Positions 44,056-54,398 of a stretch of DNA of 54,398 nucleotides are shown one piece after another (within the stretch, counting starts at the first letter, position 1; every line of letters starts with the position of its first letter). The translations under genes and the position numbers were made by a program. Below the pieces are notes generated by a model, which worked only from the letters and a program-made list of their open reading frames with translations, was not told where the DNA came from and searched no databases. Origin of the DNA: Prochlorococcus sp. W8 (lineage in GTDB: Bacteria > Cyanobacteriota > Cyanobacteriia > PCC-6307 > Cyanobiaceae); assembly GCA_000291825.1 (NCBI GenBank), contig ALPF01000031.1, positions 1 through 54,398 of the forward strand, given 5' to 3'.

Positions 44056-44961
44056 ATGCAAATTGCTTGGGTATTTCCTGGTCAAGGTTCACAAAAAACT
44101 GGAATGGGAAAAGACGTTATCACTCTTGAAGATGCTAAACCTAGGTTTGACTTTGCCTCTGATATGTTTGGTATTGATCTATTCAAAATCTGTGAAGAAG
44201 ATTCAGGAAAAAGTCATGATAATGATTTAAATAACACAAAAAATACGCAAATATGTCTCTTCTTAATAGAGTCAATTTTGTTGGATGCATTAAGAATAAG
44301 AGGATATAGTCCTGACGTTGTAGCAGGACATAGTCTTGGTGAAATAACGGCTTTATATGCCGCAAAAGTTATTTCTTTTGAAAATTGTGTTTCTCTGATA
44401 AAAAAAAGGTCAGAATTGATGTCTAAAGCTCCTACTGGAGGTATGGCAGCATTAATTGGATTTGATAGAAATAATTTGGAAAGTCTTGTAAATAATAAGG
44501 AAGATATTTTTATCGCAAATGATAATAGTTCAGCTCAAGTTGTTCTATCTGGGAATAAAGAAACGTTAGATAAAATCTCTAAAGAATTAAAGTGTAAAAG
44601 ATTTATAAATTTAAATGTATCTGGAGCGTTTCATTCTCGTTATATGAACGAACCTTCAGAAAGGTTTTCAGAATATTTAGATTCATTGTATTTTAATGAA
44701 CCTTTAATTCCTGTTATAAGTAACGCTAATCCATCTTTTCTAAAAGATTCAATTCAATTAAAGCAAAATTTAAAAAAGCAAATGTGTAATGGTGTGAGAT
44801 GGAGAGAGACAATGGATCTTATGTATACTTTAGATGATCTACATATTGTTGAAATAGGTCCTTCTGCTGTTTTAGGAGGATTAGCGAAAAGACATCTAAA
44901 AAATATAAAAATTAGTCAAGTTTCTTCTGCAAATACCCTTATTTATGAATCTCATGAATAA
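44056..44961 (+). CDS. fabD: Malonyl-CoA:ACP transacylase
   Basis: 301 residues: VFPGQGSQKTGMGKD at the start, GHSLGEITALYAA with the nucleophilic Ser, RSELMSKAPTGGMAALIGF (binding Arg), NVSGAFHSRYM with the catalytic His. It loads malonate on ACP. Overlaps the plsC start. Confidence 0.97.
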   Translation: MQIAWVFPGQGSQKTGMGKDVITLEDAKPRFDFASDMFGIDLFKICEEDSGKSHDNDLNNTKNTQICLFLIESILLDALRIRGYSPDVVAGHSLGEITALYAAKVISFENCVSLIKKRSELMSKAPTGGMAALIGFDRNNLESLVNNKEDIFIANDNSSAQVVLSGNKETLDKISKELKCKRFINLNVSGAFHSRYMNEPSERFSEYLDSLYFNEPLIPVISNANPSFLKDSIQLKQNLKKQMCNGVRWRETMDLMYTLDDLHIVEIGPSAVLGGLAKRHLKNIKISQVSSANTLIYESHE

Positions 44962-45574
44962 TCTTATATTTGAAAAAATAGTTTATAAATTTGTAAGTAT
45001 TTGTATAGTTTTTCCAGTATTTAGATTTTTATTTAGAGGATATTTAGTTGGAGCTCATAATATACCTACTAATAAATCTTTTATTGTAGTTTCTAATCAT
45101 GGTTCATTATTAGATCCGCCTTTTTTAGGGCATGCTTTAGGAATTAAGGTTTCATTTATGGCAAAAGAGGAACTTTTTCGCATTCCATTTCTATCTCAAG
45201 TCATTCAAGCTTGTGGCGCTTATCCTGTAAGGAGAGGTATTGCTGATAGAAATTCAATAAAGATTGCATCGAATAAATTAACTAATAATGAAGTAATTGG
45301 AATATTTATTGATGGAACTCGTCAAAGTAACGGAATTGTTAATAAGCCTAAAAAAGGTGCTGCTTTAATTGCATTTAAAACCAAAAAATTATTACTCCCT
45401 GTGGCAATTATTAATTCTCACAGGTTAATCAAATTTAAATATTGTATTCCTATTTTTAATAAAATAATCATTAAAGTTGGAGAGCCTATTAATTATCCAA
45501 TTAGTAGTTCAAAAGAAGATATTGAGGGAGTTACTAATCAATTGAAAAATAAAATAAATTTTCTTATTGGATAA
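44945..45574 (+). CDS. plsC: 1-Acyl-sn-glycerol-3-phosphate acyltransferase
   Basis: 209 residues (or 206 from the second ATG at 44954). The HX4D motif is in SNHGSLLDPP, then FMAKEELFRIPFLSQVIQACGAYPVRRG (motif II region) and IFIDGTRQSNG (motif III EGT variant, here DGT). It makes phosphatidate. It overlaps fabD by 8-17 bases, completing an apparent rpaB-plsX-fabH-fabD-plsC operon. A short N-terminal hydrophobic helix anchors it. Confidence 0.94.
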   Translation: MNLMNNLIFEKIVYKFVSICIVFPVFRFLFRGYLVGAHNIPTNKSFIVVSNHGSLLDPPFLGHALGIKVSFMAKEELFRIPFLSQVIQACGAYPVRRGIADRNSIKIASNKLTNNEVIGIFIDGTRQSNGIVNKPKKGAALIAFKTKKLLLPVAIINSHRLIKFKYCIPIFNKIIIKVGEPINYPISSSKEDIEGVTNQLKNKINFLIG

Positions 45575-45582
45575 ATTTAATC

Positions 45583-46248
45583 TTAATTTACCGGAGAGAT
45601 AGGATAAATAGGGAGAACATCTTCCCATGAGTTTGAAATGGAGTTTTGATGGTTTAAGTAAGATAAATTAAGTAATTCTTCTAATTCTTCCTTAATATTA
45701 AAACTCACTTCAAAATGAATACTATCTTTTTCTAAATTTTTGCAAAGTTTAGGCCTCACTAATTCTTTTACAATTAATTTTTTAGTTTGATTTTTTTTTA
45801 ATTCAAAATTATATTTTCCAGCTATGTAACCTCTTTTTTTTAGTTTATTGATTATCCAAAAAGTATTATTATTTTTTAAAATAGAATGATGGTTATTAGT
45901 GATTAATCCTCTTGCAATTATTTCAAAATTACTATAATTATCTAAAGGACATCTTATTTGTTGAGCAAGAGATTTCGAACAGGTGACTATCAGTCTTGAT
46001 GCATTGAAATTAGATGGTCCTACTGTAATTACAATTCTCTGTATTAGTTTAAATGAAGAATTCTTATTAATAAATAATGATAAATCTTCGATTAAATTAT
46101 TTGATAAGTCTTTATCAAAATCTTTGATGAAAAATTTTTTCTGAAAGTTATTTTTGTTTAATTCTCTTAAGCCAAATCCAAAAGACTTATCTGTAGAATG
46201 TATGGCCAGTATGATTTTTGAAGTGTTGATTTTCTTTCTTTCAAACAT
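45583..46248 (-). CDS. tsaB: tRNA threonylcarbamoyladenosine synthesis protein TsaB
   Basis: 221 residues of ASKHA fold: ILAIHSTDKSFGFGLREL (N-terminal strands), VITVGPSNFNASRLIVTCSKSLAQQ (cf. the GPGSFTGLR loop; here altered). It is the partner of TsaD in making t6A37 of ANN-decoding tRNAs. The sequence is quite divergent and has lost the canonical GPGSFTG, but the order of blocks fits. Convergent with plsC (8 bases). Confidence 0.82.
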   Translation of the reverse strand: MFERKKINTSKIILAIHSTDKSFGFGLRELNKNNFQKKFFIKDFDKDLSNNLIEDLSLFINKNSSFKLIQRIVITVGPSNFNASRLIVTCSKSLAQQIRCPLDNYSNFEIIARGLITNNHHSILKNNNTFWIINKLKKRGYIAGKYNFELKKNQTKKLIVKELVRPKLCKNLEKDSIHFEVSFNIKEELEELLNLSYLNHQNSISNSWEDVLPIYPISPVN

Positions 46249-46460
46249 CTATCTTAATGGGTATTTCTATAAATAATTTTTTGAATTATAAATAGTGTAA
46301 TAATATGATCACACTATTAAATCTAACTAATAAGTTAAACAAGTATCCCAATATTCAGATAATCTTAAACAGAAAAGAAATAATCTCCCTAAAATTATTA
46401 AAATTTAAAGTAAAAGTTAAGTAATATTTTATGTAAGATTTTCGAAATTTTTTAAATGTT
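46249..46460. other. Intergenic region between tsaB and the CCA-adding enzyme
   Basis: About 210 bases. One 39-codon frame (46305-46424: MITLLNLTNKLNKYPNIQII...) is basic and lacks a ribosome site; I regard it as unlikely. A ycf34 gene, which I recall next to tsaB in some related genomes, is not present here: no MCIC-like start is seen. Promoters for both divergent genes should lie here. Confidence 0.45.
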
Positions 46461-47678
46461 ATGGGAAACAACTTTATTATGAATTACGAAAATATAGAAA
46501 ATTATATTATTCAAAGTATTAATAAAAATAATTGGGAATTTTTATTAAAAGAGCTGCCATTAGAATCAATATTAGTAGGAGGCTATATAAGAGATCTTCT
46601 TCTAGGCACTAGAAATCAATTATTAGATATTGATATAGTTGTACCAGACAATGCTTTAGATCTTTGTAAAAGAATTTCAAAAAAATTCAATTGTAAATTT
46701 GTAGTTCTTGATGAAGAAAGGAATGTTGGAAGAATTATTTTTGAGGAGTTTGTAATTGATATTGCTTGTAGAGTTGGTGAAACAATTATTGAAGATTTGG
46801 AAAGTAGAGACTTTACAATAAATTCAATAGGTTTTCATATAAATCAAAGAAAAATCATTGATCCACAAAATGGCTTGATCGATTTAAATCATTTGAAATT
46901 AAATTGTCTCAATAAAAATAACTTAATAGAAGATCCTCTTAGGATTTTGAGATTTTTTAGATTTTATTCAGAATATAATTTTGAATTTGAAGACAGTTTG
47001 ATAAATTTTATTACTGAAAATAAAGAACTATTGAGAAAAGTAGCGACTGAACGAATTATTTACGAATTACGAAAAATCTTTAAAGGCAAAAGATCATTAG
47101 AAGCCCTTTTACTTATCAATAAAATTAAGCTTTTTGATTGGCTACAGACATATGAAGATTTAACTTCTGACTATATCAGTAATTTAAATTTTCAAAATTT
47201 TACAATAAAAGAAGTTGAAAGTTTTTTGCCAATTTATTATCTAACAGAAGTTTTAGAAGAGGATGCTATAAAGAAATTAAAATTTAGTAGATCAGAGATA
47301 TCAAAAAGTAAAGTTATTAAAAAGTGGAAAAAAAAATTTATCAATAAAGCAATTGATAAATTTACGGAATTAGAGAGATTTGAATTGCATTCTGAAATGG
47401 AAAAAATATTACCAGCATTTATTTTTTATTTACCTTTTGAGGATCAAACTGATTGGTTATTAAGATGGAGAGATGCGAGTGATAAATTATTTCATCCCAA
47501 GCATTTAATTAATGGGAATACTCTCAAAAAACATCTAAAGCTTCATGATGGTCCTTTACTAGGTAATCTGCTGCACTATCTTTCTAAAGAATATGCCTTT
47601 GAAAGAATAAATAATTTTGATGAAGCAATTCATGAAGCTGGACGATGGATCCAACAAAATGCGCCAAAATGTGATTAA
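46461..47678 (+). CDS. CCA tRNA nucleotidyltransferase/poly(A) polymerase
   Basis: 405 residues. Class II nucleotidyltransferase head: LVGGYIRDLLLG, then LDIDIVVPD (DxD metal ligands), RNVGRIIF, SRDFTINSIGF (RD motif) and EDPLRILRFFRFYSEYNF, followed by a helical tRNA-binding body. It repairs or adds 3' CCA; a poly(A) role cannot be excluded from sequence. The second ATG (residue 7) is also a possible start. Confidence 0.92.
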   Translation: MGNNFIMNYENIENYIIQSINKNNWEFLLKELPLESILVGGYIRDLLLGTRNQLLDIDIVVPDNALDLCKRISKKFNCKFVVLDEERNVGRIIFEEFVIDIACRVGETIIEDLESRDFTINSIGFHINQRKIIDPQNGLIDLNHLKLNCLNKNNLIEDPLRILRFFRFYSEYNFEFEDSLINFITENKELLRKVATERIIYELRKIFKGKRSLEALLLINKIKLFDWLQTYEDLTSDYISNLNFQNFTIKEVESFLPIYYLTEVLEEDAIKKLKFSRSEISKSKVIKKWKKKFINKAIDKFTELERFELHSEMEKILPAFIFYLPFEDQTDWLLRWRDASDKLFHPKHLINGNTLKKHLKLHDGPLLGNLLHYLSKEYAFERINNFDEAIHEAGRWIQQNAPKCD

Positions 47679-47733
47679 ATACACATAGTCAGTTTTAGTT
47701 TATTGATTTAGATCCAAATTATTTATTAAATTT

Positions 47734-48153
47734 ATGGGCATTCGTATTTACATTGGCAATCTACCTAAAGGATTCAATATTAAAGAATTCGATAATATTT
47801 TAAAATCTTCGGTTGAAGGTATAAGATTTAAACCGGTTTTTGATAAAGAAACAAAAGAATGTCGAGGTTTTGGTTTTGCTACAGCTAATAATGAAAATAA
47901 TGCTAATCTTATTATTGAAAAACTAAATGGCTTTGAGTTTCAAGGCAACAAATTAAGAGTAGAAAGATCTGAGAAAAAAGATTCCTCGGCTAATAAAAGA
48001 AATTTTTCTAGCTCTAGTAAAAATAATAAAAGAAAAAATATTAAAAAGATTGTTCATAGTGATGCACCAAATATGCAATCTCCTGACCCAAGGTGGGCGG
48101 GTGAACTTTCTAAGCTTAAAGATTTATTGGCAAACCAAAAAACCCCAGCTTAA
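47734..48153 (+). CDS. RNA-binding protein, single RRM (Rbp type)
   Basis: 139 residues. One RRM at residues 1-80: RNP2 IRIYIGNLP at the start and RNP1 CRGFGFATA (usual K/RGFGFV). A basic, Ser/Asn/Lys-rich tail (SSSKNNKRKNIKK) follows, ending in PDPRWAGELSKLKDLLANQ. Similar to cold-induced cyanobacterial Rbp proteins but with a longer tail. Its stop lies one base from the convergent crtB stop. Confidence 0.9.
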   Translation: MGIRIYIGNLPKGFNIKEFDNILKSSVEGIRFKPVFDKETKECRGFGFATANNENNANLIIEKLNGFEFQGNKLRVERSEKKDSSANKRNFSSSSKNNKRKNIKKIVHSDAPNMQSPDPRWAGELSKLKDLLANQKTPA

Positions 48154-49062
48154 TTATTTAAAACGTGAAATTATAAATGAAATTGGCAGTTCTAAAGCCT
48201 TAACTGTGTTATTTACATATGCTCTGTTATTAAAAACGTCATAATCAAGTTTTTCGATTGAATTTAAAATACCCCTATATAACCTTAATGATGTCCATAC
48301 TGGCCATCTGGCATCCCCTGAGAGCCACTTAATTCCCTTTTCTGATATCTGGAACCACTCTCTTGCTCTGGCAAGCTGAAAAGCCATGAGTTTTTTCCAT
48401 TGAGAATTTATTCTTCCTTCTAGCAGTAACTCCTCTGTATACCCAAACTTCTCAATTTCATCTTGAGGTAAGTAAATTCTGCCTCTTTGCCGATCTTCTC
48501 CTACATCTCTTAATATATTGGTTAATTGATTGGCAATTCCTAATGCGATCGCAGATTCTGATATGTCAGGCACTTGAATCCAAGATGCATCCTTATAGTA
48601 AGAATCAATTCCCATTACATTTTGAGTCATTAAACCAACAGTCCCAGCGACTCTGTAGCAATATAGTTTTAATTCCTCAAAATTTTTATATCTAAATTTT
48701 GTCAAATCCATTCTTTGACCCTCAATCATATCTAAGTAAGGATCTATAGTTTGAGGGAAATTTTCTATAGTATCTGCCAAAACGGCATCAAGATCTGAAT
48801 TTATTTGACCTTTAAAAATATTTCTAGTATTTTCTTCCCATTTGTTTAGATTATCTGAAAGTTCGTCTTTTGATTTATTTAATGCTTCTGTACTATCCAT
48901 TAATTCATCTGTTCTTCTGCACCACACATAAATAGCCCAAATCGCTTTTCTTTTTGGATAAGGTAACAATAACGTTCCCAAATAAAAAGTTTTTGCCCAC
49001 TTTTGAGTTTCTTTTCTGCATATTTCATATGCATCTTCAAGATCATTGAATGATTTTTTCAA
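48154..49062 (-). CDS. crtB: Phytoene synthase
   Basis: 302 residues. Two Asp-rich metal-binding motifs, DELMD in WCRRTDELMDS and DVGED in ANQLTNILRDVGEDRQRGRIYLP, together with YCYRVAGTVGLM and the C-terminal RWPVWTSLRLYRGIL. It condenses two geranylgeranyl-PP to 15-cis-phytoene, the committed carotenoid step. It follows crtP after 43 bases on the same strand, so they form a crtP-crtB unit. Confidence 0.96.
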   Translation of the reverse strand: MKKSFNDLEDAYEICRKETQKWAKTFYLGTLLLPYPKRKAIWAIYVWCRRTDELMDSTEALNKSKDELSDNLNKWEENTRNIFKGQINSDLDAVLADTIENFPQTIDPYLDMIEGQRMDLTKFRYKNFEELKLYCYRVAGTVGLMTQNVMGIDSYYKDASWIQVPDISESAIALGIANQLTNILRDVGEDRQRGRIYLPQDEIEKFGYTEELLLEGRINSQWKKLMAFQLARAREWFQISEKGIKWLSGDARWPVWTSLRLYRGILNSIEKLDYDVFNNRAYVNNTVKALELPISFIISRFK

Positions 49063-49105
49063 AAATTTCTAATAAATAATTAGTCTTAACTTTATTTTAT
49101 ATTTT

Positions 49106-50503
<1,398 letters not shown>

Positions 50504-50591
50504 TTAACTTAAAAAAGTAAATTAACACTTACAATGAAGCTATCCTAAAGTTAGAACATTATCCTTTCTTTTGTTGATTATTTTTTAAATT

Positions 50592-50939
50592 ATGGAAAAA
50601 ATGCTTTTAAAATCAACCACACGACATGTCAGGATATTTACGGCTGTTGTAGTAAATAATGAGTTAATATTTGATCCCAAAAAGTTAACTATAGATATCG
50701 ATCCAGATAACGAATTCCTTTGGAATGATGAAAGTTTGAAAAAAGTAAATGAAAAATTTAGTAACCTTGTACATGAGAGGGATGGTAAGAATTTAGATGA
50801 TTATGAATTACGTAGGATAGGGTCTGAGATTGAGGGTTTGATTAAGCTCTTGCTTCAAAAAGGTTTGTTGAGTTATAACCCTGAATGTAGAGTAATGAAT
50901 TATTCAATGGGATTACCTAAGACAAAAGAGGTATTGTGA
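50592..50939 (+). CDS. ndhM: NAD(P)H-quinone oxidoreductase subunit M
   Basis: 115 residues. [38 protein letters not shown] and [21 protein letters not shown] with NYSMGLP at the end match NdhM. It is a peripheral subunit of the NDH-1 hydrophilic arm. The stop overlaps the GTG start of the DUF3172 gene by 4 bases (GTGA). Confidence 0.95.
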   Translation: MEKMLLKSTTRHVRIFTAVVVNNELIFDPKKLTIDIDPDNEFLWNDESLKKVNEKFSNLVHERDGKNLDDYELRRIGSEIEGLIKLLLQKGLLSYNPECRVMNYSMGLPKTKEVL

Positions 50940-51565
50940 CAAGATTTTCAGAAGGTAGATCAAATAGAGGCTCGAGAAGAAGGAGCCGATATGATTCTTA
51001 TGAGGGTGCAAGTTCCTCAAGTTACGGTTCTCAAGGGAGAAGGCTTCCAACTTCTAAATCTAATGATCCAATAAGTTTTAATACTGGTACAATTGCAGTC
51101 TTGGCGGGTGTTTTGATTTTAGGAGTGGGTATTGGTAGTGCCATAACAAGTACTACTGATGGTGGTCAAGGTAATATTGCAAGCCAGCAACAATTGGATA
51201 TGGCAGTGCCTGATCCTGAATTTTGTAGGCAATGGGGTGCCAGTGCCTTTGTAATTGATGTGGAAATGTATACTACTCTTAATCCCTCAACGAGTTTTGT
51301 TACACAACCAGCTCTTCAACCTGGGTGTGTTATTCGAAGAGAGAATTGGACCGTGTTACAAAAACAAGGAGCTATAAGCAATGAAGATGTCAGAGAGTGT
51401 AAACAAAGAATGAATACTTTCGCTTATATAGGCTCCATTCGGGATAAACCTATTGTGAAATGCGTTTATCAAACTGATGTGAAAGAAAATAAGTTTATTA
51501 TCAAAGGTGATGGTCAAGCAGAAGATGGGGGAGTAGGTATAAATAAAGAAGCCTCTCAATTCTAA
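50936..51565 (+). CDS. DUF3172 membrane-anchored protein
   Basis: 209 residues from a GTG. A basic, Ser/Arg-rich N-terminus ([16 protein letters not shown]) precedes one transmembrane helix (about residues 50-70, [19 protein letters not shown]). A soluble domain follows with [41 protein letters not shown] and a cysteine-containing [11 protein letters not shown]. This order is that of cyanobacterial DUF3172; function unknown. Translationally coupled to ndhM. Confidence 0.83.
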   Translation: MTRFSEGRSNRGSRRRSRYDSYEGASSSSYGSQGRRLPTSKSNDPISFNTGTIAVLAGVLILGVGIGSAITSTTDGGQGNIASQQQLDMAVPDPEFCRQWGASAFVIDVEMYTTLNPSTSFVTQPALQPGCVIRRENWTVLQKQGAISNEDVRECKQRMNTFAYIGSIRDKPIVKCVYQTDVKENKFIIKGDGQAEDGGVGINKEASQF

Positions 51566-51574
51566 TTTTTCTTG

Positions 51575-52504
51575 TTAATTATTTAATTTCGAGAATTGGG
51601 GCAAAATATTTTTCTTGAATGCTTCAGATGCTTTTGATGTATATCTAGAAGGATTAGTAATTAATTTTAGTTCTCTTTTAACACCAAGATCAATCATATT
51701 TGGTTTATGTATAGTGCCTGATGTAAGTTCTCTTTCAATTGAAACAACAGGAAGAAATGCTGCTCCTAATCCTGATTGAACGGCATTTTTAATGGCTTCA
51801 AGTGAATTTAGTTCCATTTCAATTCTTAATCTTTGGATGTCTATTCCAGAATTTTTTAATAAGTTATCAACAACTTTTCTAGTCGTAGATTGTGAATCAA
51901 GAGTAACAAAATTTAGTTTATACAAGTCATCCTTAGATAATTCCTTCTCTTTGGAAAATTTGTGATTTATAGGGAGTACTAATGCAAGCTCATCTGTAGC
52001 ATAAGGGGTAACTTGCAGTAAATTTTCAAGTTCTGAAGGAAGTTGACCTCCAATTATTGCTAAATCTATTTCGCCATTGGCAACACTCCAGCCAGTTCTT
52101 CTTGTACTATGCACCTGAAGTTGAACAGATACATCAGGATATTTTTCTCTAAAAAGCCCAATCATTCTCGGCATGAGATATGTTCCTGTCGTTTGACTTG
52201 CTCCAATTATTAATGTTCCACCTTTTAAACTATTTAAGTCTTCTACTGCTTTACATGCTTCATCGCATTGATTTAAAATTCTTTCACAATATTCAAGTAA
52301 CAATTGTCCAGCTTCGGTTAATAGCGCTTTTCTTCCTCCTCTGTCAAAAATAATAATTTCAAGTTGTTTTTCAAGATTCTGAATTTGTAAACTTACTGCT
52401 GGCTGGGTAACAAAAAGAATATCAGCAGCTTTTTTGAAACTACCTTGCTCAGCAATTGCTTTAAGAATTCTCAATTGATCAAGAGTAAAAGGTAGTTCAG
52501 GCAT
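51575..52504 (-). CDS. rbcR: LysR-type regulator RbcR
   Basis: 309 residues from the ATG at 52504 (a TTG precedes it). The helix-turn-helix [41 protein letters not shown] (residues ~8-48, in parts) and the LysR effector domain ([20 protein letters not shown]) are classical. The best match is RbcR/Ycf30, which controls RuBisCO and carbon-concentrating genes by sensing 2-phosphoglycolate/RuBP. Divergent from the NnrU-like gene; convergent with DUF3172. Confidence 0.9.
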   Translation of the reverse strand: MPELPFTLDQLRILKAIAEQGSFKKAADILFVTQPAVSLQIQNLEKQLEIIIFDRGGRKALLTEAGQLLLEYCERILNQCDEACKAVEDLNSLKGGTLIIGASQTTGTYLMPRMIGLFREKYPDVSVQLQVHSTRRTGWSVANGEIDLAIIGGQLPSELENLLQVTPYATDELALVLPINHKFSKEKELSKDDLYKLNFVTLDSQSTTRKVVDNLLKNSGIDIQRLRIEMELNSLEAIKNAVQSGLGAAFLPVVSIERELTSGTIHKPNMIDLGVKRELKLITNPSRYTSKASEAFKKNILPQFSKLNN

Positions 52505-52593
52505 CAAATACCAGAAAATATTATTAATAAGTTTAATACTTTGAAGAATTATTGTTAATAATAAATTATAAATAATTGTGAATTAAAGATTTT

Positions 52594-53343
52594 ATGGAGA
52601 CTCATAAAAGCTCAATAATTGTTTTTATTATAATTATATTTTTTGCAATAGTTCATAGTGGTGGGGCTGCTTTAAGAAGTAAAGCTGAACTCATTATGGG
52701 TCCACGATTATGGAGGTTGTGCTTTGTATCGATGAGTTTACCTACAGCTTTGATTTTAATAGGCTATTTTTTAGCTCATAGATATGATGGAATCAGATTA
52801 TGGAATCTTCAAGGCAATAATATAGTCTTTTTTTTGGTGTGGACTCTTACTGCTATTAGTTTTATTTTTTTGTATCCAGCGACATACAATTTATTGGAGA
52901 TTCCCTCCGTTCAAAAACCAAAAGTCAGAATCTATAGTACTGGGATAATGAGAATTACTAGACATCCCCAAGCTATTGGGCAAATAATATGGTGTATTGC
53001 TCATTCATTATGGATTGGAACAACATTTACATTAGTCACTTCTTTTGGCTTGATTTGTCATCATTTGTTTGCTATGTGGCATGGAGATAAAAGATTAGAA
53101 TTTAAATTTGGAGATGAATTTCTTAGATATAAGAAAAATACATCAATTATTCCCTTCCTTGCAGTGATTGATGGTAGGCAAGAGATTAAAATAAGGGAAT
53201 TTTTCAAGTTATCACAACTTGGTATTTTGATTGCTATTTTTGTTCTTTGGAGTTCTCATCAATACATAAATATTGCTGTACAAACATTTAATTCATCTTT
53301 TTTGTCTGATTTTTTTAATTGGCAGTTTAAAATCAATATATAA
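52594..53343 (+). CDS. NnrU-family membrane protein, probable 15-cis-zeta-carotene isomerase
   Basis: 249 residues with about six membrane helices. NnrU signatures FAIVHSGGAALRSKAELIMGPRLWR, GIMRITRHPQAIGQIIWCIAHSLWIG and HHLFAMWHGDKRLEFKFGDEF are clear, with several histidines that could bind haem. The plant/cyanobacterial Z-ISO that converts 9,15,9'-tri-cis- to 9,9'-di-cis-zeta-carotene belongs to this family. With crtP and crtB 2-5 kb away and crtQ in the same window, Z-ISO is a sensible call but not proven. Directly upstream of ndhF (12 bases). Confidence 0.75.
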   Translation: METHKSSIIVFIIIIFFAIVHSGGAALRSKAELIMGPRLWRLCFVSMSLPTALILIGYFLAHRYDGIRLWNLQGNNIVFFLVWTLTAISFIFLYPATYNLLEIPSVQKPKVRIYSTGIMRITRHPQAIGQIIWCIAHSLWIGTTFTLVTSFGLICHHLFAMWHGDKRLEFKFGDEFLRYKKNTSIIPFLAVIDGRQEIKIREFFKLSQLGILIAIFVLWSSHQYINIAVQTFNSSFLSDFFNWQFKINI

Positions 53344-53355
53344 CAGATTATAAAA

Positions 53356-54398
53356 ATGCCTCAAGCATCCGAAATCGCCTGGTTAATTCCTGTTTTTCCC
53401 TTAATAGGAGCAGTCATATCTGGCTTAAGTTTAATTAGTATTAATAAAAAGATTAATAATTCAAGACGAATTGTATCGGTTAGCTTACTTTCATTCGTTG
53501 GTGTATCTGCTGCAATAAGCTATAAGGCTTTATACGAGCAGATAACTGGTTATCAAACTGTGGAGAAATTATTTGTTTGGGCTAGTGCAGGTGATTTTCA
53601 AATCCCAATGGGTTTTGTTTTGGATCCCTTAGGAAGTGTGATGCTTTGTTTGGTTACTACAATTACTCTTTTAGTAATGATTTATTCTCATGGGTATATG
53701 GCTCATGATAAAGGTTATGTGAGATTTTTTACTTATCTAGCACTTTTTAGTAGTTCAATGCTTGGATTAATAATAAGTCCTAACTTACTGGAAATATATG
53801 TTTTTTGGGAGTTAGTTGGTATGTGCTCCTATCTCCTAGTAGGTTTTTGGTACGACAGAGATGGAGCTGCTCATGCTGCTCAAAAGGCTTTTGTCGTAAA
53901 TAGGGTAGGTGATTTTGGATTGTTACTTGGGATATTAGGCCTGTTCTGGGCAACAAAAAGTTTTGATTTTAATGACATCGCAGTTGGTATTTCCCAAGCT
54001 ATGGCGAACCAATCGCTCCCTTCCTGGGCTCCATTATTACTTTGTTTCTTAGTATTCTTGGGACCGATGGCAAAATCTGCTCAGTTCCCTCTTCACGTTT
54101 GGCTTCCTGATGCCATGGAGGGTCCCACACCTATTTCTGCTCTAATTCATGCTGCAACTATGGTAGCTGCTGGTGTTTTTCTTGTAGCTCGTCTTGATCC
54201 TCTTTACTCCATTTTTCCAATGATGCAATTTATTATTGCTTTGGTTGGAACTATAACTTGTTTTTTAGGAGCATCTATTGCTTTAACTCAAATGGATTTA
54301 AAAAAAGGTTTAGCCTATAGTACTGTTTCCCAACTTGGTTACATGATGCTTGCAATGGGATGCGGAGCTCCTTTGGCAGGCATATTTCACTTAATTAC
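53356..54398 (+). CDS. ndhF: NAD(P)H-quinone oxidoreductase subunit 5, 3' end outside window
   Basis: The frame opens at the ATG at 53356 and is still open at the window end (347 codons visible of an expected ~650-670). MPQASEIAWLIPVFPLIGAV, then FWELVGMCSYLLVGFWYDR, AQKAFVVNRVGDFGLLLG and FLGPMAKSAQFPLHVWLPDAMEGPTPISALIHAATMVAAGV (in parts) are the proton-channel signatures of NdhF/NuoL. It forms the distal membrane antiporter-like module. Confidence 0.97.
   Translation, partial: MPQASEIAWLIPVFPLIGAVISGLSLISINKKINNSRRIVSVSLLSFVGVSAAISYKALYEQITGYQTVEKLFVWASAGDFQIPMGFVLDPLGSVMLCLVTTITLLVMIYSHGYMAHDKGYVRFFTYLALFSSSMLGLIISPNLLEIYVFWELVGMCSYLLVGFWYDRDGAAHAAQKAFVVNRVGDFGLLLGILGLFWATKSFDFNDIAVGISQAMANQSLPSWAPLLLCFLVFLGPMAKSAQFPLHVWLPDAMEGPTPISALIHAATMVAAGVFLVARLDPLYSIFPMMQFIIALVGTITCFLGASIALTQMDLKKGLAYSTVSQLGYMMLAMGCGAPLAGIFHLI

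Noticed and set aside
46305-46424. 39-residue frame MITLLNLTNKLNKYPNIQII...
   Set aside because: Basic, low-complexity, no Shine-Dalgarno, no recognisable family.

Overview
The window looks like the chromosome of a high-light-adapted Prochlorococcus. It is very AT-rich with short intergenic gaps. Gene content is marine picocyanobacterial: a high-light-inducible (Hli) protein, RpaA and RpaB, RbcR, Ycf3, the poly-cis carotenoid genes crtB/crtP/crtQ, NDH-1 subunits NdhO/NdhM/NdhF, CRR7, and many cyanobacteria-only DUF families. No tool was run, so clade and strain are not resolved.

Layout. Region 1 (1-24.7 kb) is dense core genome: hli, a YihY membrane protein, inositol-phosphatase family, TolC, a PDZ/radical-SAM protein, nadB, VKOR-thioredoxin, a PetL-like microprotein, DUF4346, a GNAT-like acyltransferase, a RibD-C reductase, a double PTPS-domain protein, aroK, CRR7, rbfA, hemD, crtQ, an A-type Fe-S carrier, an LpxB-like protein, ndhO, cysK and an ECF-type ATPase, ending at tRNA-Asn(GUU). 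Region 2 (24.8-34.0 kb) is an accessory, island-like stretch downstream of that tRNA. It has low gene density, small Prochlorococcus-type hypothetical proteins in paralogous pairs, several terminator hairpins and probable small RNA genes, plus an SDR enzyme, a PD-(D/E)XK nuclease, a lipase-like hydrolase, PpnP and a thiamine-binding protein. Region 3 (34.0-54.4 kb) is core again: rpaA, holB, tmk, a copper P-type ATPase, ycf3, radA, rpaB-plsX-fabH-fabD-plsC, tsaB, a CCA-adding enzyme, an RRM protein, crtB, crtP, ndhM, DUF3172, rbcR, a NnrU/Z-ISO-like gene and the start of ndhF.

Functional themes. Four likely steps of phytoene-to-lycopene synthesis are present (CrtB, CrtP, CrtQ and a Z-ISO candidate). 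Fatty-acid and phospholipid initiation (PlsX, FabH, FabD, PlsC) lies directly behind rpaB. NDH-1 and its assembly are represented by NdhO, NdhM, NdhF and CRR7. The output regulators RpaA and RpaB are about 7 kb apart.

Most unusual signals. (a) Two Yfr2-like small RNA genes lie in opposite orientation near the two ends of the accessory stretch, and each has the same palindrome (core TCACATGTGA) about 75 bp upstream of its conserved 5' motif. (b) Two short proteins share an MKLxTPFT N-terminus and also share promoter/leader sequence. (c) A hairpin exposes a loop complementary to the conserved Yfr1 motif. (d) A 195-aa gene has a coding-like 63-codon frame directly after its stop. (e) A hydrolase has no canonical start codon. 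(f) PlsX carries three near-perfect 54-bp in-frame repeats. (g) Two divergent genes start on the same CATG.
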